This document shows positions 10,855 through 23,520 of a stretch of DNA of 64,000 nt, in pieces; the stretch's first letter is position 1, and the number at the start of each line of letters is the position of its first letter. The translations under genes were made by a program, and so were the position numbers. Origin of the DNA: Agapanthus africanus (Eukaryota > Streptophyta > Magnoliopsida > Asparagales > Amaryllidaceae); contig CM057339.1 of NCBI GenBank assembly GCA_030015575.1, forward strand, positions 695,528,761 to 695,592,760, written 5' to 3'. A model generated the notes under the pieces. The model made no database searches. It saw nothing but the letters and a program-made list of their open reading frames with translations, and was not told the origin of the DNA.

Positions 10855-13433
10855 CTCAAGGCTAATTATCGCGATGTCGCATACTCACAGCCCGTGTGAT
10901 ACCGAACACCCAACTCCTCTACTAGTCAGTCTCACAAAGCTCGTTTGCGAAACTATTGCGTTCGAGGAATACCCTCAGCGAGTGGATCCGCTTTGATGTT
11001 TCTTTCTATGTCTCTTTATATCTCAAGTTCGCGGAGAAAGCCATCTCCCGAAATGAGCAATACCTGTCTTAGAATGTGTCTGGATGTCTGATGGGACCTA
11101 GCTCATAAATGAACTCCAAATCTAAATTTCTTAGACTGTATCGTCAACTGAACTTAATCAGCATCCTGCGCCATGCCTCCCTCAGTATCGCCTTGGACCA
11201 CCTGTCCAAAATACTGCCCCTTATCAGAAGGAAAACTATAACTCTGACAACCTCCCTGTCGTCCAGGTCACCTTGGAAGCCTGGAATGATAACTATCTCC
11301 CGAATGAGGCTGTCGTTATCATATCCCTAGAATATCCACTTATGTTCCAAAACTGCTTCCGACTGTTTCTTCAGGATTGGATCAATGTCAACTTACTGCA
11401 TCTAGTGCAAAAACAACATCTGGTGTGGTACTTGACATCTCATGATTGACTCAATTGCCTAAGCAAGTGATCTGCCAATCATGCACATCCCTCTCCCCTT
11501 TAGTCTGTAAGACACCTTTAGAGAGGGTGACTCCATCACCTGCAGGTACACCACCATGTCAGGAGTCATCCATTCTAAAGTACCTTTAGAATGCTGTCTA
11601 AGTACCCTGATTGGGAAACTACCAAAATCTAGATCTAAAACCATAGATCCAGTAACCAGAATGTCTGATTTAATGTCCAAGTCGCATGTGGAGAAACCAC
11701 TGTGTGACGACCAAAGTATATCCGATCGTAGTATAGGATGATCACTTCCTACTCTGTGTATGTCATCCAAATACCAGGACATCACACCCTACTACCTTCT
11801 TAACAGATCCATCCCCTATTCTGATGAAGTCAAACCTATGACTGTCACATCAGAAATAGATGATCTATCTCCGCTATATCTGCTTTAGTCTATAAATAGA
11901 CATAAGCCACTTGTCCACCAATGCTTCCGCTGCTCCCACTGACTACGACAACCCTCTGGCAGAGTCATATACACGTACACTTCTAAAGCTAGTTTAGAAC
12001 GACGCTATACTCATCCTCCTGCCGGGTCTCACAGTCTGGAACAACAGCAATGGCAAGTCTGGGTAAACAAGAACCTCCCTGCCACCGTCCTTGAGGCTAC
12101 CGGAGTACCTCTCGGGTGCCTGAGGTTACCCATCTTATCTGCGGAGTGGCCAATGGAATGTCAAATCAGATTGAATCTTTAGGTTCTTATCAAATCTTCA
12201 GTAATCGTTTGCGTTTCTGGAATCACTTCCAGTTCTACCATACTCCCACTACTGTTTTCTGAAAAAATCAATTTTTATTAAAACTGTGGCGAGTCTTGAA
12301 CAATATCACTATTGATCTTCCAGATGGTAGAAAGTCAACCCTCGTCATAGCCTGGGTCAACCCACAAATAGCCATTACAAAAACGTGCCTTGAATTATCC
12401 AGAGTCTGGTTTTAAGCATAAGCCGGACAACTCCCCGTACCTTAACATCGTTAAGATATGAACTGTTCTATATCCAATATATAACCAGAGGCACTGATTT
12501 AATTGAACCAGATTCAAATCATGCAGCTGTCTCCAGTGCATGTTAACTAAATGGAAAGAGGCCGATCAGCATTACTCAACTTAGGAGCACTTCCAATTAT
12601 GAGTAACCTGAAAGAGAAGCAAGTTCCCTAAATCATTACTATCAACTGAATACCACACACAAGTATCTACATCTTCGATCACTTTGAAGAATCCCGATAC
12701 TTGCAATACCTGGTTCTCTACTTTATTCAAATACCTATAACTTCTCAAAATTCGGACCCTGTGTTTCCACGAAACACCTGTCTAAAAACTAGAGAAGTCA
12801 TAAGTAAACAGAATATAGTACGAGGACCGACCCCTCTGTCCTAATGGACACTGGACAACATACAATACCCTGTATAAGTCCCTTGACTCTAATAACTCAC
12901 TCTCTGTGTGTCGCAGGTTGAAAACTGTACCTATGGTTAAGAAGAATTACACCGCTGTTTAATGCTCCTTACCTAACCATCCACTGATATAGGTAAATGT
13001 CACGGACATAATTTCAAAAAGGTATATCTCACTCTATAAAAATAGACGTACAGATATATCAATTTGAAATTGGTGCATAACAACGGATATTCAAAACCAA
13101 ATATTTGCCGTCCGGCAAACCGCCAAGGTGACTTCCTCAAATATCACCGATTACAACGAATCCCGAAATAATGAGGATGATCACCTAATTCCCAATAACT
13201 TACTCCCACTCATCATCTGTAAAACCATACAGATGTGAGAATCAAACCTAGTAAATACATACCCTTGAGCAAGTGTCAAATTAGGAAATCAGTTTTCTTG
13301 TAACAGTACACAGTGAAACTGAAACATTGTAATGTTTCGATGGGGTATCCAGGTATTCCTAGTAATGCCTCTTCCATTATCCAGATTCACAACTGTAATC
13401 TTATAATTCTTTGCCATCTTTCCAAATCCCTTT
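10855..13433 (-). pseudogene. Ruined copia pol region of element AB
   Basis: By position this should hold RNase H, RT and integrase. Parts resemble the equivalent stretch of element E in wording (for example around 10975-11100 against 44635-44780, the end of RNase H), but all frames are closed by many stops and no catalytic motif can be read. No other gene is seen here. Confidence 0.55.
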
Positions 13434-14165
13434 ATATGTCTTTAGTCATTACCTTCTGCACACCCTCTTAGGCTAAATGGTTTTCTTCCTTCCCTACCGT
13501 TCGGCACCAGCCTATGGTTTGGAAGAAGACTATCCAATAAGCATAATGGGTGCACTGTCCTAATCCAAGGAGCACTCGCAATGCGAGAGAAGGTGAAGAT
13601 AAAAGACAACCGAATAAACCTTATTCCTATTTCTCCTGAACCAGAATCCATCCCCGAACTGGAACAAGTTCCTTTCGAGTTTGTATATAACCATACGATG
13701 GAGTATCCAATAAACTGTGGATCTTCGTAGTGATACGGAGTGTCCTGGAGAAATACAAAGGTGATTTAGGATTGGCGAAGAAAATACTTGGTCTGGTCGT
13801 GAATAGCAGTCGCAATTTACTTTGCCCTCTCACTAATCCCTTGATATGTCTTTACTTAATACCTTCTGTACACCATCGTTATGCTAATTGGTTTTCTTCA
13901 TTCACCACCGTTCGGCACCAGCCTAAGGTTTGGAAGAAGGCTATCCAATTTGCGTAATAGGTGTACTATCTCCTAAACCAAGGAGTACTCGCAACCTGAG
14001 AGAAGGTAAAAGGAAAAGACAACTGAATAGTCATATTCGTTTTCTCCAGAACCGGAAACCATCCTCGAATAAATTCCTTCGAGTTCGTATATAATCATAC
14101 GATGGTTTTGTCCAATGGAAGTGGACGTTCGTAGTAATACGGGGTATCGTGGAGAAAAGGGTAAA
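13434..14165 (-). repeat. Direct duplication (~400 bp) in element AB
   Basis: 13434-13790 and 13842-14160 are diverged direct copies; both contain CCGTTCGGCACCAGCCTA, the phrase AGGAGYACTCGCAA and a TATATAAYCATACGATGG phrase. They lie near the gag end of the element. No frame is open through either copy. Confidence 0.75.
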
Positions 14166-14571
14166 AGTAGGAGTGGAAATGAGGTCTGCAACTCTAACAA
14201 TCCAAAAGCCAGTGTTTAAGAAGGTTCGGTCAACTTGGTCACTAAGTCATAGTCTTAGGGTCGGGTCAATGGTCACTGCCAAAGAGAGAGAGAAAAGAAA
14301 CACTCAGCGTGCACTCTGACCTAGATCAGAATGGTTACCAATTTATCTAATCTGGAAACCTCCCACTGTACCGTCAAATTCTCCTCCAAACCTGAAAGAA
14401 GAATTAGTCGGGATCACCAGAGGAGTAAACCAACTCATCAGTGGGAATCGGGATCCAACTATCATCGCATGATAACGTGACGGAATCCGCTCACGTTATC
14501 ATACTCCAGAAGGTATGCACATATCTGGCAAGTTTCAGTTTCTTTAGAAACTCCCGATGTGATTTTTGCCC

Positions 14572-14793
14572 CATGCTCTTATGACCTTGGCGTGAGGTCA
14601 AAATATCATAAGTCACATGTCAAGTTCTGCCCATCATTATCCAGGTTAATTTGAACCCACCCGTACATACCCTTGACGTAGGCCAAAATAGTAGTACGAC
14701 TTTCCCAAACCAACGCATCTATCTATGCAACAGATAAATATCCGGCAGCTATCAATCACTATGCCTTGGCGTGAGGTCAAAATACATAGCTTG
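14572..14793 (-). other. Constant-loop hairpin array in copia leader (element AB)
   Basis: Three hairpins carry nearly the same loop (CCTTGGCGTGAGGTCAAAAT or a variant, as read on +) with different stems: CTTATGA...TCATAAG (14578-14612, with a further 4 bp CATG...CATG outside), CGTACaTAC...GTAGTACG (14662-14698, one bulged A) and CTATG...CATAG (14759-14789). A fourth hairpin, TATCT...AGATA with loop ATGCAAC (14720-14736), lies between the second and third. The same arrangement occurs in element E at 47723-47935. Function unknown; a structured part of the sense RNA upstream of gag is inferred. Confidence 0.6.
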
Positions 14794-14924
14794 AATACTA
14801 CCGAATATTTAACCGAAATGATGGAGGGCTACGAATGGTTTCTGGCGAAAACCTTTAACGTAATGAACTTGATATCGTTGAAGGAACCGGATAGCTTTTA
14901 AAAATATAGTGGCGAAAACCATTG

Positions 14925-15150
14925 CTAAAGAGGTCACTCCCGGTGAAGGGATCTCGGCTCTTTCCCCGTAGAATGAGGTGCAGGATATTCTAACTGAATA
15001 CTACGATGCGAAGCAAAAGTAATCGGCTATAGTGAAGTTATTGCCCTGATGCAAACTTCTGTCCAAGGGGTCACTCCCGGTGAAGGGATCTCGGCCCTTG
15101 CCTCGTCGACTGAGGAGCAGGATATTCCAACTGAATACCACGATGCAAAA
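14925..15150 (-). other. Twin leader unit, two copies (element AB)
   Basis: Two direct copies about 135 bp apart of a block containing GGTCACTCCCGGTGAAGGG. Each is followed by a short hairpin (TATTC...GAATA) near GCAGGATATTC. The pair is matched by two copies in element E (48070-48312). Confidence 0.7.
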
Positions 15151-15589
15151 CAAAACAGAACGTCCTTGCAATAACAGCTTTTTGAAAAGTGTTCCAACAA
15201 CATCAGAATAGGTTTGTTTAACTTGCGTTGATCCGAATCAACGCAGTCCCATCAATTGATCACACCAATAAAGAACGAAACAATGATGTGCGTATATGCC
15301 ATCCGCATTCGCCACTGGGTCCCGTCATTACCCGTTAGGTTACTTAACTAACGACAGAGCGGGGACTGGACTAGCGCAGATGCAAAACATATACAACATC
15401 TACTAGTATATATATCAATATTTAATATTTTCGCTCAAGGCGTGATAAAATGCAACATCTTAGAAATGTACAGCATCACAGAACAATACAGATATCTGGG
15501 ATCCCAGGGTTTCACAGAGCCGCTGCTGAAACCCGACGTTCCCCTGGTCGTGTGGATAGCCTGTGCAATGAAATCCTAGACCCCTACAG

Positions 15590-15830
15590 GCGCGGCAAGT
15601 TACCCGCCAAAACCTGAAGCGAGGCAGCCCCCTTCAGCAACGTGAATGGACCACCCGGCACTTCACGGAATCCGGTAACTTGGGCACCCCTCCTGGGTCA
15701 ACCTGTACCCCCTACGAATGCGGCGAATAGCCCGCCAATTCTAGAGTGAGGCCCCCCCCGTCTCAATGCCATGAGATGCGGGCCCGTTTCCCTCTAGAAC
15801 CCGGCTATCCGTGCACCCCACCTTAGGGTA
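15590..15830 (-). other. Two long leader hairpins (element AB)
   Basis: Unit 1 is closed by CAAGTTACC...GGTAACTTG. Unit 2 is closed by CGAATAGCC...GGCTATCCG and contains TTCTAGAG...CTCTAGAA. Element E has one such hairpin (48652-48737) with different but equally complementary stems. The rest of the leader, 15831-16268, shows nothing further. Confidence 0.6.
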
Positions 15831-16268
15831 ATCCTAGTACATAAAGTAAAATATACATACAATGGGTACATCGACCTCGACCCGGTCGTGCCCCAAAAGA
15901 ATAATATACAAACAGGCAGTGACGGCAGTCCACATGTCGGACGCTCGCCCCGCAATATCAAATTTACATAATACAATCAAAACTGTACTAGCATTGCATC
16001 CAGGCTATCCCCCACGACCAATCCGCAACATCACAGCACAAAACAGAACATCAACGTGAATGTCACGTTCGCAAATCCGTCTAACCGGGCTATAGCAGTT
16101 AGACAGGATTTACCGATCGAGTGACATTCACGGTCACAGATATAATGTAAATATTGTGAACTAATGTGTTTAAAATTCTTGATCGATCAAATTTATCGAA
16201 GTGGGCCCCAAGCACTACTGTAGCACTCACAGAAAATCTGGGCCCAAAAAGAATGTTCCAACTGTAAG

Positions 16269-18406
16269 TGCACGGTGGCGGCCCGGCCGTCAATCCGACG
16301 CCGGAATGAGGAAGCGATGATTTACTTTAACTTTTTGAACCGGCACCACCGCACACTAAAATCCCGGATCGTGCCATTAAACTAGTCCTAGCTAACAAGA
16401 GAAGGGGATAGAGAGATATACCGAGCGATCCGTTTCCTTCTGTCTTCTCGTCGTCGTCCCGATCTCCCCGTGGAATCTCCGGTCTCCACCTCCTCGCCGG
16501 AAGGGCACCACGCCGCCGGCTTCTTTTACGGGCTCCCACCTCTGGACCAAGGCAACTCAGGCACGAAGTTGGCGAGCCGACGTGCCCAAGATTTGCTGTA
16601 GAAAACGTGTAGTGCTCTATGTCTCATTTGGGGTTTGAGGAAGTTGCCTTTGGTGGAGGAAATGAACTAAGACTTTTTGGAGATGAAACTTTGGAATTTT
16701 TGTGAAGCCAAAAGACCAAAAATCCCACAACAAAAATATGGGCAGCCCCTCTATTGGCTTGGCCGGCCATGGCATGGTCAAGGGAGTGAGAATGAGAGAG
16801 GGTGTGTATGTGTGAGAGAGTGAGCAACAATAATGCAAGAGAGAGATCAAATGTTATCATGAAAAGAAATGATCACAAAAACAAACCCACACTCCACCAA
16901 CCATCATCATTACTCCAAAGTCAAGCAATCATGAAGAAGTCAAGAAGTCAAGAGATGGTGCAACCATCATGACACAACAATATGCAAAGACAACCCTCCA
17001 AAATGCTTATTTGCACAAATTCAAATAAGCCCTCCTCCACCAATCTTCAGCCAATGAAAGATACAAAGAAATATGGCTGAAACGGAAAACAAACTAGCAA
17101 CTCCAAAAAACTGATCCCGTAATAAATTACAGGAAAACCCCGCTACTGTATATATATACCCGCATTTGTATTCCGACCGAATACAAATTCAATGAGACAA
17201 AGTCTACACTGTACAATACTAGGATCCGGCTTAAACCAAAGCCCGCTAGTATTAATCGTCCGATCCTGATCCGTGCAATACCGCACGTATCTGATCGAAC
17301 CCTACCATATCTCCATACGGCCTCTACAGCGTTTCGCCCGAAACTTGAGCAACTGTCTGTGGGGGACTCTAAAGACTCGCCAACACTATGGCTCTGGACT
17401 TAACCACTAGCACGTCAGAGGTATTAGCCATACGTGACGAGCTACCAGCTATTGACCAAAAAGGACGTCGATGAGCGAACTCATCCTGACACCCTACTGA
17501 GCCTGTCAGTGACAATATCCGTACAATCCGGTCCGTTCGTCTATGAGCATTGCACGGCGGGCCTAGGGGGTTGGTAAAAGTCAGACCCCCAAAAGCGGTA
17601 CAAGTCGTGTCGGAGTGTAACCCAGAACACCCTGAGATACTACTGGAATACCTACCAGTAAATCTCCTGCCTCGGCCGAGGGCTTTGTGTAATGGCTCTC
17701 CTAGACAATGCGTGACCTCACCTCCAATACCGGGAGAGACGAACCCCTGAAGATCCGCTCACTGCCTCCATGTGGCTCGGGACTGTACCCAACTAAAACA
17801 TGTTTGCACGTCTCCTTTGAGCGTGGTAGGGTAGTAATAAAAGTACAGTGGGAACTCACACGAGACAAATGACGATCCTCAGGTCGATAAACTAACATGT
17901 ACACATGTCACCAGGAAACTGCTATCTGACGTCAGGTATAAGACCAACTAGCATGTTCCCGGCTAGTCCTGTCCGGTGTACTCATAACCCAATGAGCACA
18001 TGTATACATCTTAGGTGAACCAACTGACACCAGTGGCTTGTGAGACCGGCCACCGCCCCTCGTCAGGGTCTCGACGACTGTATACACTAGTCTACTCTGG
18101 AGTATCGATGCCCTGTCTCGAAACTCCCATGACTAGGGACCTTTTAAGGATGAGCTTATAGACTACCAGCTCCCACGTATATGATCGCCCTCATACTGCT
18201 AGCAGTCAAGCAAGAATCCTAAGGGCTCTATCAAAGTGTAATAGCGACCTGTAAGGTCACCTAAAGCAGTACATAATGATAAAGATAAACCAGATAGCAT
18301 ACTATCATCTTGAGTAAGACTGTCCTACCGGAATAGGTCCTCCCTCAATCATTGCAATCACGTGCCTGTGATCCAATAATTGACTCTGAGGGCACTATCT
18401 CCAACA
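16269..18406 (-). repeat. LTR B: 5' LTR of copia element AB (2138 bp)
   Basis: Bounded by TGCACGG at the left and ...CTCCAACA at the right, the same termini as LTR C. The bases to its left (ATGTTCCAACTGTAAG) resemble the primer region beside LTR C only in CCAA..TAAG; no clean initiator-Met primer site is present. The right flank CCAAA is the candidate target duplication. Confidence 0.82.
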
Positions 18407-18714
18407 CCAAAACCCCTATTTTCAACACAGAGACACTCTGTAGAAATTTGATACACTGAACAGTAAAGACTGCGGCGGAACCGCTGCCCAAGCATGGGTT
18501 TGGCCGCGGTCTCGCGGTCGTATAGTGTGTTCACGTGATCAAATTTCTACAGAAGTCTTAGAATTCCCTGCACATCATTCTGCAACAACCTGAAAAAATT
18601 TTGGACCCAAAAAAAATTCGACAAAAACTGATGCACATTAAAACCCTGTTTTTGGAATTTTGTTCGATCGAAAATGTAAACACATTAGACAAAGCTAGAC
18701 TAGGTTAATGGCGA
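18407..18714 (-). other. Leader of element C with GC-rich hairpin
   Basis: A GC-rich imperfect hairpin at 18472-18518 lies about 200 nt downstream of the primer site in the sense direction. Its inner stem is CCAA...TTGG. It matches in place and type the hairpin at 50095-50139 of element E. No coding capacity. Confidence 0.6.
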
Positions 18715-18727
18715 GGCTCTGATACCA
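18715..18727 (-). other. Primer-binding site of element C
   Basis: GGCTCTGATACCA, i.e. TGGTATCAGAGCC on the sense strand, seven bases inside the 5' LTR end. Confidence 0.92.
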
Positions 18728-18734
18728 ATATAAG

Positions 18735-20940
18735 TGCACGGCGGCGCCCCGGCCGTCAATCCGACGCCGGAATGCGGAAGCGATGATTTACTTTAACTTT
18801 TTAAACCGGCACCACCGCGCACTAAAATCCCGGATCGTGCCATTAATCTAGTCCTAGCTATCTAGAGAAGGGGGTAGAGAGAGATATACCGAGCGATCCG
18901 TATCCTTCGATCTTCTCGTCGTCGTCCCGATCTCCCCGCGGAATCTCCGGTCTTCAACTCCTCGTCGGAAGGGCACCACATCGCCGGTTTCTTTTACGGG
19001 CTCCCACCTCTGGACCGAGGCAACTCGGGCATGAAGCTGGCGAGTCGACGTGCCCAAGATTTGCTGTAGAATACGTGTAGTGCTCTATGTCTCATTTGGG
19101 GTTTTAGGAAGTTGCCTTTGGTGGAGGAAATGAACTATGGAACTTTGTGATGAACTTGGGGATTTTTGCAAGCATGAGAGAACCAAAAAAACCCCACACA
19201 AAATTGGGCAGCCCTCTTCTAATGCTAGGCCGGCCAAAGTGAATGGGGAGTGAGTGAATGAGAGAGAGTGAGGAGTGTGAATGAGGTAGCCACAAGAATA
19301 ATCCAAGAGAGAGAAAAAGGTCATGATAATAGGCAATGATCACAATCAAAGAACCTCACTCCAAAACCCAATCATCAACAACCATGATGACTCCAAAACC
19401 AACACTCCAACAACCTAATCATCAACAACCATGATGACTCCAAAAGTCAAGCCATGATAAAAGAAGAAGAAGTCAAATGAAGTCAAATGAGGGTGCAACC
19501 ATCATGAAGCAATAATATGCAAAGTCCACCCTCCAAAATGCTTATTTGCACAAATGCAAATAAGCCCTCCTCCACCAAACTTCAGCCAATGAAAGATACA
19601 AAGAAATATGGCCGAAACGGAAAACAAACTGGCAACTCCAAAAACTGATCCCGTAATAAATTACAGGAAAACCCCGCTAATGTATATACATACCCGCATT
19701 TGTATTCCGACCGAAATACAAATGCAATGAGACAAAATCTACACAGTACTATACTAGGATCCGGCTTAAACCAAAGTCCGCTAGTATTATCCGTCCGATC
19801 ATGATCCATGCAATGCCGCACGTATCTGATCACACCCTGCCATATCTCCATACGGCCTCTACAGTGTTTCGCCCGAAACTTGAGCAACTGTCTGTGGAGG
19901 ACTCTAAAGACTCGTCAACACCTTTGGTTGTGGATTTAACCACTAGCACATCAGAGGTATTAGCCTATACGTAATGGGCTACCAGGTATTGACCTAAAGG
20001 GACGTCTGTGAGCGAACTCAGCCTGACACCCTACCGAACCTGTTAGTGACAATATCCGTACAGTCCGGTCCGTTCGTCTATGAGTATCGCATGGCGGGCC
20101 TAGGGGGTTGGTAAAAGTCAGACCCCCAAAAGCGGTACAAGTCGTGTCGGAGTGTAGCCCAGAACACCCTGAGATACTACTGGAATACCTACCAGTAAAT
20201 CTCCTGCCTTGGCCAAGGACTTCATGTAATGGCATTCCTAGACACAGCGCGACCTCACACCCAACCCCGGGAGAGACGAACCCCTGCAGATCCGCTCACT
20301 GCCTCCATGTGGCTCGGGACTGTACCCAACTAAAACCTGTTTGCACGTCTCCTTTGAGCGTGGTAGGGTAGTAATCAAAGTACAGTAGGAACTCACACGA
20401 GACAAATGATGATCCTCAGGTCGATGAACTAACCTGTACACATGTCACCAGGGAACTGCTATCTGACGTCAGGTATAAGACCAACTAGCATGTTCCCGGC
20501 GAGTCCTGTCCGGTGTACTCATAACCCAATGAGCACATGTATACATCTTAGGTGAACCAACTGACACCAGTGGCTTGTGAGACCGGCCACCGCCCCTCGT
20601 CGGGGTCTCGACTGTATACACTAGTCTACTCTGGAGTATCGATGCCCTGTCTCGAAACTCCCAAGACTAGGGACCTTTTAAGGATGTGCTTATAGACTAC
20701 CAGCTCCCACGTATATGATCGCCCTCATACTGCTGGCAGTCAAGCAAGAATCCTAGGGGCTCTATCAACGTGCAATAGTGACCTGTAAGGTCACCTAAAG
20801 CAGTACACGATGATAAAGATAAACCAGATAGCATACTATCATCTTGAGTAAGACTGTCCTACCGGAATAGGTCCTCCCTCAATCATTGCAATCACGTGCC
20901 TGTGATCCATTAATTGACTCTGAGGGCACTATCTCCAACA
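18735..20940 (-). repeat. LTR C: 5' LTR of copia element C (2206 bp)
   Basis: Same family as LTRs A and B; starts TGTTGGAGATAGTGCC on the sense strand at 20940 and ends CCGTGCA at 18735, next to the primer site. Contains TGACGTCA near 20464. No gene inside. Confidence 0.9.
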
Positions 20941-21325
20941 GAGTTCCAAGACAGATACCATGGCAGACTCAACGATGGAGGCTGAATACATCGCTGCCAA
21001 CGATACCGCAAAAGAGGCCGTCTGGATGAAGAAGTTCATAACAGAACTTGGTGTGGTTCCATTCATTGAGCATCCAATACCTTTGTATTGTGATAGCAAT
21101 GGTACTGTGGCTTTAGCCAAGGAACCCAGGTCCCATCAGCGATCCAGACATATTCTGAGGCGGTATCACCTGATCCGGGAGATAATTGTTCGCCGGGAGA
21201 TGGAGGTCAGGAGAGTTGACACGAAGAATAATACGGCGGATCCACTCACGAAGGCTATTCCCCATATACAATTTGAGAGACTCTTTGGAATGTTGGGTAT
21301 GAGATACTACAACAACTGGCCTTAG
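20941..21325 (+). pseudogene. Copia RNase H, C-terminal part (element D)
   Basis: Open to the natural TAG at 21323-21325. Motifs DSTMEAEYIAA (catalytic Glu), LYCDSNGTVALAKEPRSH (catalytic Asp region), HILRRYHLIREII and NTADPLTKAI are diagnostic of Ty1/copia RNase H, closest in wording to Tork/Angela-type plant elements. The enzyme degrades the RNA of the RNA-DNA hybrid during reverse transcription. Only the last ~125 codons remain because element C is inserted upstream, so the fragment cannot be expressed as such. The ATG at 20960 is internal and not a start. Confidence 0.88.
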
Positions 21326-21328
21326 TGC

Positions 21329-21339
21329 AAGTGGGAGAT
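21329..21339 (+). other. Polypurine tract of element D
   Basis: AAGTGGGAGAT directly before the 3' LTR and four bases after the pol stop codon. Confidence 0.88.
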
Positions 21340-23520
21340 TGTTAGTAATAAATATGCCTTAGAGGCCATTATTTTACATGATTGTATATTATAATGGATG
21401 CTTGGACATATATAGAGAGTACTTTCTTGCTCGACATGATATTATGCTATCTGGTTACTCTTTATCTTAACATGTACACTTGTATCATTATATTGTCTCT
21501 CCGTTACAAGTTGATAAAGCCCTTAGGATGTGTACTTAACTACCAGGACTATAATGCAGATCATACTAGTGGGGCCAGGGTAGTCCACAAGTTCATCCTT
21601 TAATTGTTCCTAGTCGAGGGAGTATCGAGACAGGGCATCGATATTCTAGAGTAGACTAGTGTGTACGTTTCTTGACCCTGTATGGGCGTTGGATGATCCC
21701 ACACCCATTGGTGTTTGACATCAAAGATTGTTCGCAGGTGCTCAGCGGAGAATAGGTACACTGAACAGGACTCGCCGAGAACTCCTAGATGGTATTATAC
21801 CTATCGTCAGATAGCAGTTCTCTGGTGACACTGGTACAGGTTAGTCTGTAGACCCGAGATCGTCATAGAGTCTTGTGTGATTCCCACTGTGCTTTGATTT
21901 CCTCCCTACCATGCTCAAGAGAGCGTGCAAACAGGTGGATTTTGGGTACAGTACCGAGTCACATGGAGGCAATGAGCGATAGTAGGGGTTTCTTCTCTCC
22001 CGGTATGGGGAGTTGATGTTGCGCTATACTCAATTGACTATAACAGGAAGACCCTGGCCAGGGCTGATGATGAGATTTACTGATAAGTGTTATCAGTGGT
22101 TTCTTGACCCGTTATGAGCCTCACATTGGCATGACTTATCAAGTTATTGGGGTCTGAAGTTTACCACCCCCATACTCGATACGCGACATATCAGACGAAG
22201 AGAACGGACTGTACGGTAGTATTACTTACTGGATTCACGGGAGTTTGGACAAACTTTCTTGTTGATCTTCTGATCGCTCAATACTTGGGTGCCATTACGT
22301 CCAGCTATTACCGCTGACGGCTTGTGGGTGACTGATATGATCATCACCTACTGCTGGTGTATTGACGAGTGTTTAGAGTCCTACATAGAGCTTTCCTAGC
22401 TCAAGCGAAATGAAATAGGGCACGTATGTGATATATGTGGGACCGAGATTAATATGTGTATGTGATACAGTATTCTAATCTCGCGATATATGTTATTTGT
22501 GATATAACCGGATTATTGAATCAAGTGTTGATTAAATAATTTATTATATGTATATTTGATATACATATAAATGATATTAGTCGGTTGTATGTGATATAGC
22601 TGGATTATTAAATCAAGTGTTGATTTAATAATTTAATATATAATTATATATTTGATATATTAATATATGTTATCTAATATTATCTCACTTAAGAATTTCT
22701 TTTCTACAAGTACATATAAATATATATAAGATATATATTAATGTATTTATTATTATGTCATAATAGATGATACATTGGACATGGGTGTATGGGACTTATA
22801 CCAAACTAAAGATAATTTGGGTGATTAATTATTAAGGGAAAAAAAACAAAATTAGGTGGAAATTAGCATGGCTAAATATGCTTGTGGAAGTATGTAGAAG
22901 CCTTGATTTAGTCCACTAATTTTTTTTTACTCTATATATTTATTAACCCAACCATTATCTTTAGCCATGGTTAACTCTCTACTAATATCTCTTGAGATAT
23001 TTTCTCACCCAAGGGTTCACAATAGTTCATCTTCTTCATCTCCTTCTTTGCTCTCTAGCTTTTGTGTGAGGTGAAAAGAAATAGATAAAAATAATTCTAA
23101 AATGAGCAAAATTCCTACTTCATCAATCTATACCAAACTAGCCATTTAGTATAGGTTGTTTACTTCACTAATTCTTCAATTAGTGAAGAGGTAGCTTGAA
23201 TTAGAGATTCTTCGACGTAGATCATCTTCGGCCTCGAAGATCTTTAAGCAAGCCCGTTCCTTTCACCTAGTGGAGCCTAAGAAGAGTTCGGGGACCACTA
23301 CTTGGAGCTAAGGGACTACTACACGGAGCTTTAGAAATGAAGGACCGGTCTACAAAGGTTGTATTCCTTGTCCACTTAGTGTAATGTTTGTTTACATGCT
23401 TTATAAAACCCTAATTCACTAGTTCAATTTTAGTTTTGTGTTCATTAGCACTCTAGATTTTTTAAAATTGCATACTCGATGCTTGCTAAAACCTAGTGGT
23501 CGTGCTAAGAAACTCCAACA
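21340..23520 (+). repeat. LTR D: 3' LTR of copia element D (2181 bp)
   Basis: Starts TGTTAGTAATAAATATGCC, ends ...AACTCCAACA. Shares the central phrases with LTRs E and G (CTATCGTCAGATAGCAG, CTCTCCCGGTAT). The stretch 22440-22760 is AT-rich with ATATGTGATATA-type repeats. No gene. Confidence 0.87.
22933..22939 (+). promoter_or_regulatory. Candidate TATA box of LTR D
   Basis: TATATAT within CTCTATATATTTATTAACC, about 590 bp before the LTR end, followed by a pyrimidine-rich stretch. Position fits a U3/R boundary. Confidence 0.45.

Larger units (their letters stand above)
8785..18406 (-). mobile_element. Copia element AB (non-autonomous, interrupted by the chromovirus)
   Basis: On the minus strand: LTR B (5' LTR), a 5.4 kb internal region, a polypurine tract next to LTR A, then LTR A (3' LTR), which is cut by the chromovirus insertion. 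LTRs start TGTTGGAGATAGTGCC on the sense strand. The internal region keeps recognisable leader structures but no open reading frame longer than about 110 codons, so the element must have moved with proteins supplied in trans. It lies within the leader of element C: the sequence right of LTR B (from 18407) is C's leader. Confidence 0.78.
18407..20940 (-). mobile_element. Copia element C, 5' end only (minus strand)
   Basis: 5' LTR (18735-20940), primer site (18715-18727) and about 300 bp of leader, which is then split by element AB. The rest of C lies left of the window. C is inserted in the RNase H coding region of element D; GAGTT (20941-20945) is its right flank. Confidence 0.83.
20941..23520 (+). 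mobile_element. Copia element D, 3' end (plus strand)
   Basis: C-terminal RNase H codons, stop, polypurine tract and a complete 3' LTR. Everything upstream is displaced by element C and lies left of the window. LTR family TGTTAG...ATGCC(C/T)TAGAGGCC, shared with E and G. Right flank TCTAG (23521-23525) lies in LTR fragment F. Confidence 0.85.

Noticed and set aside
22440..22760. AT-rich ATATGTGATATA stretches as a possible MITE or origin
   Set aside because: The same stretches lie at matching places in LTRs E and G, so they are part of the LTR.
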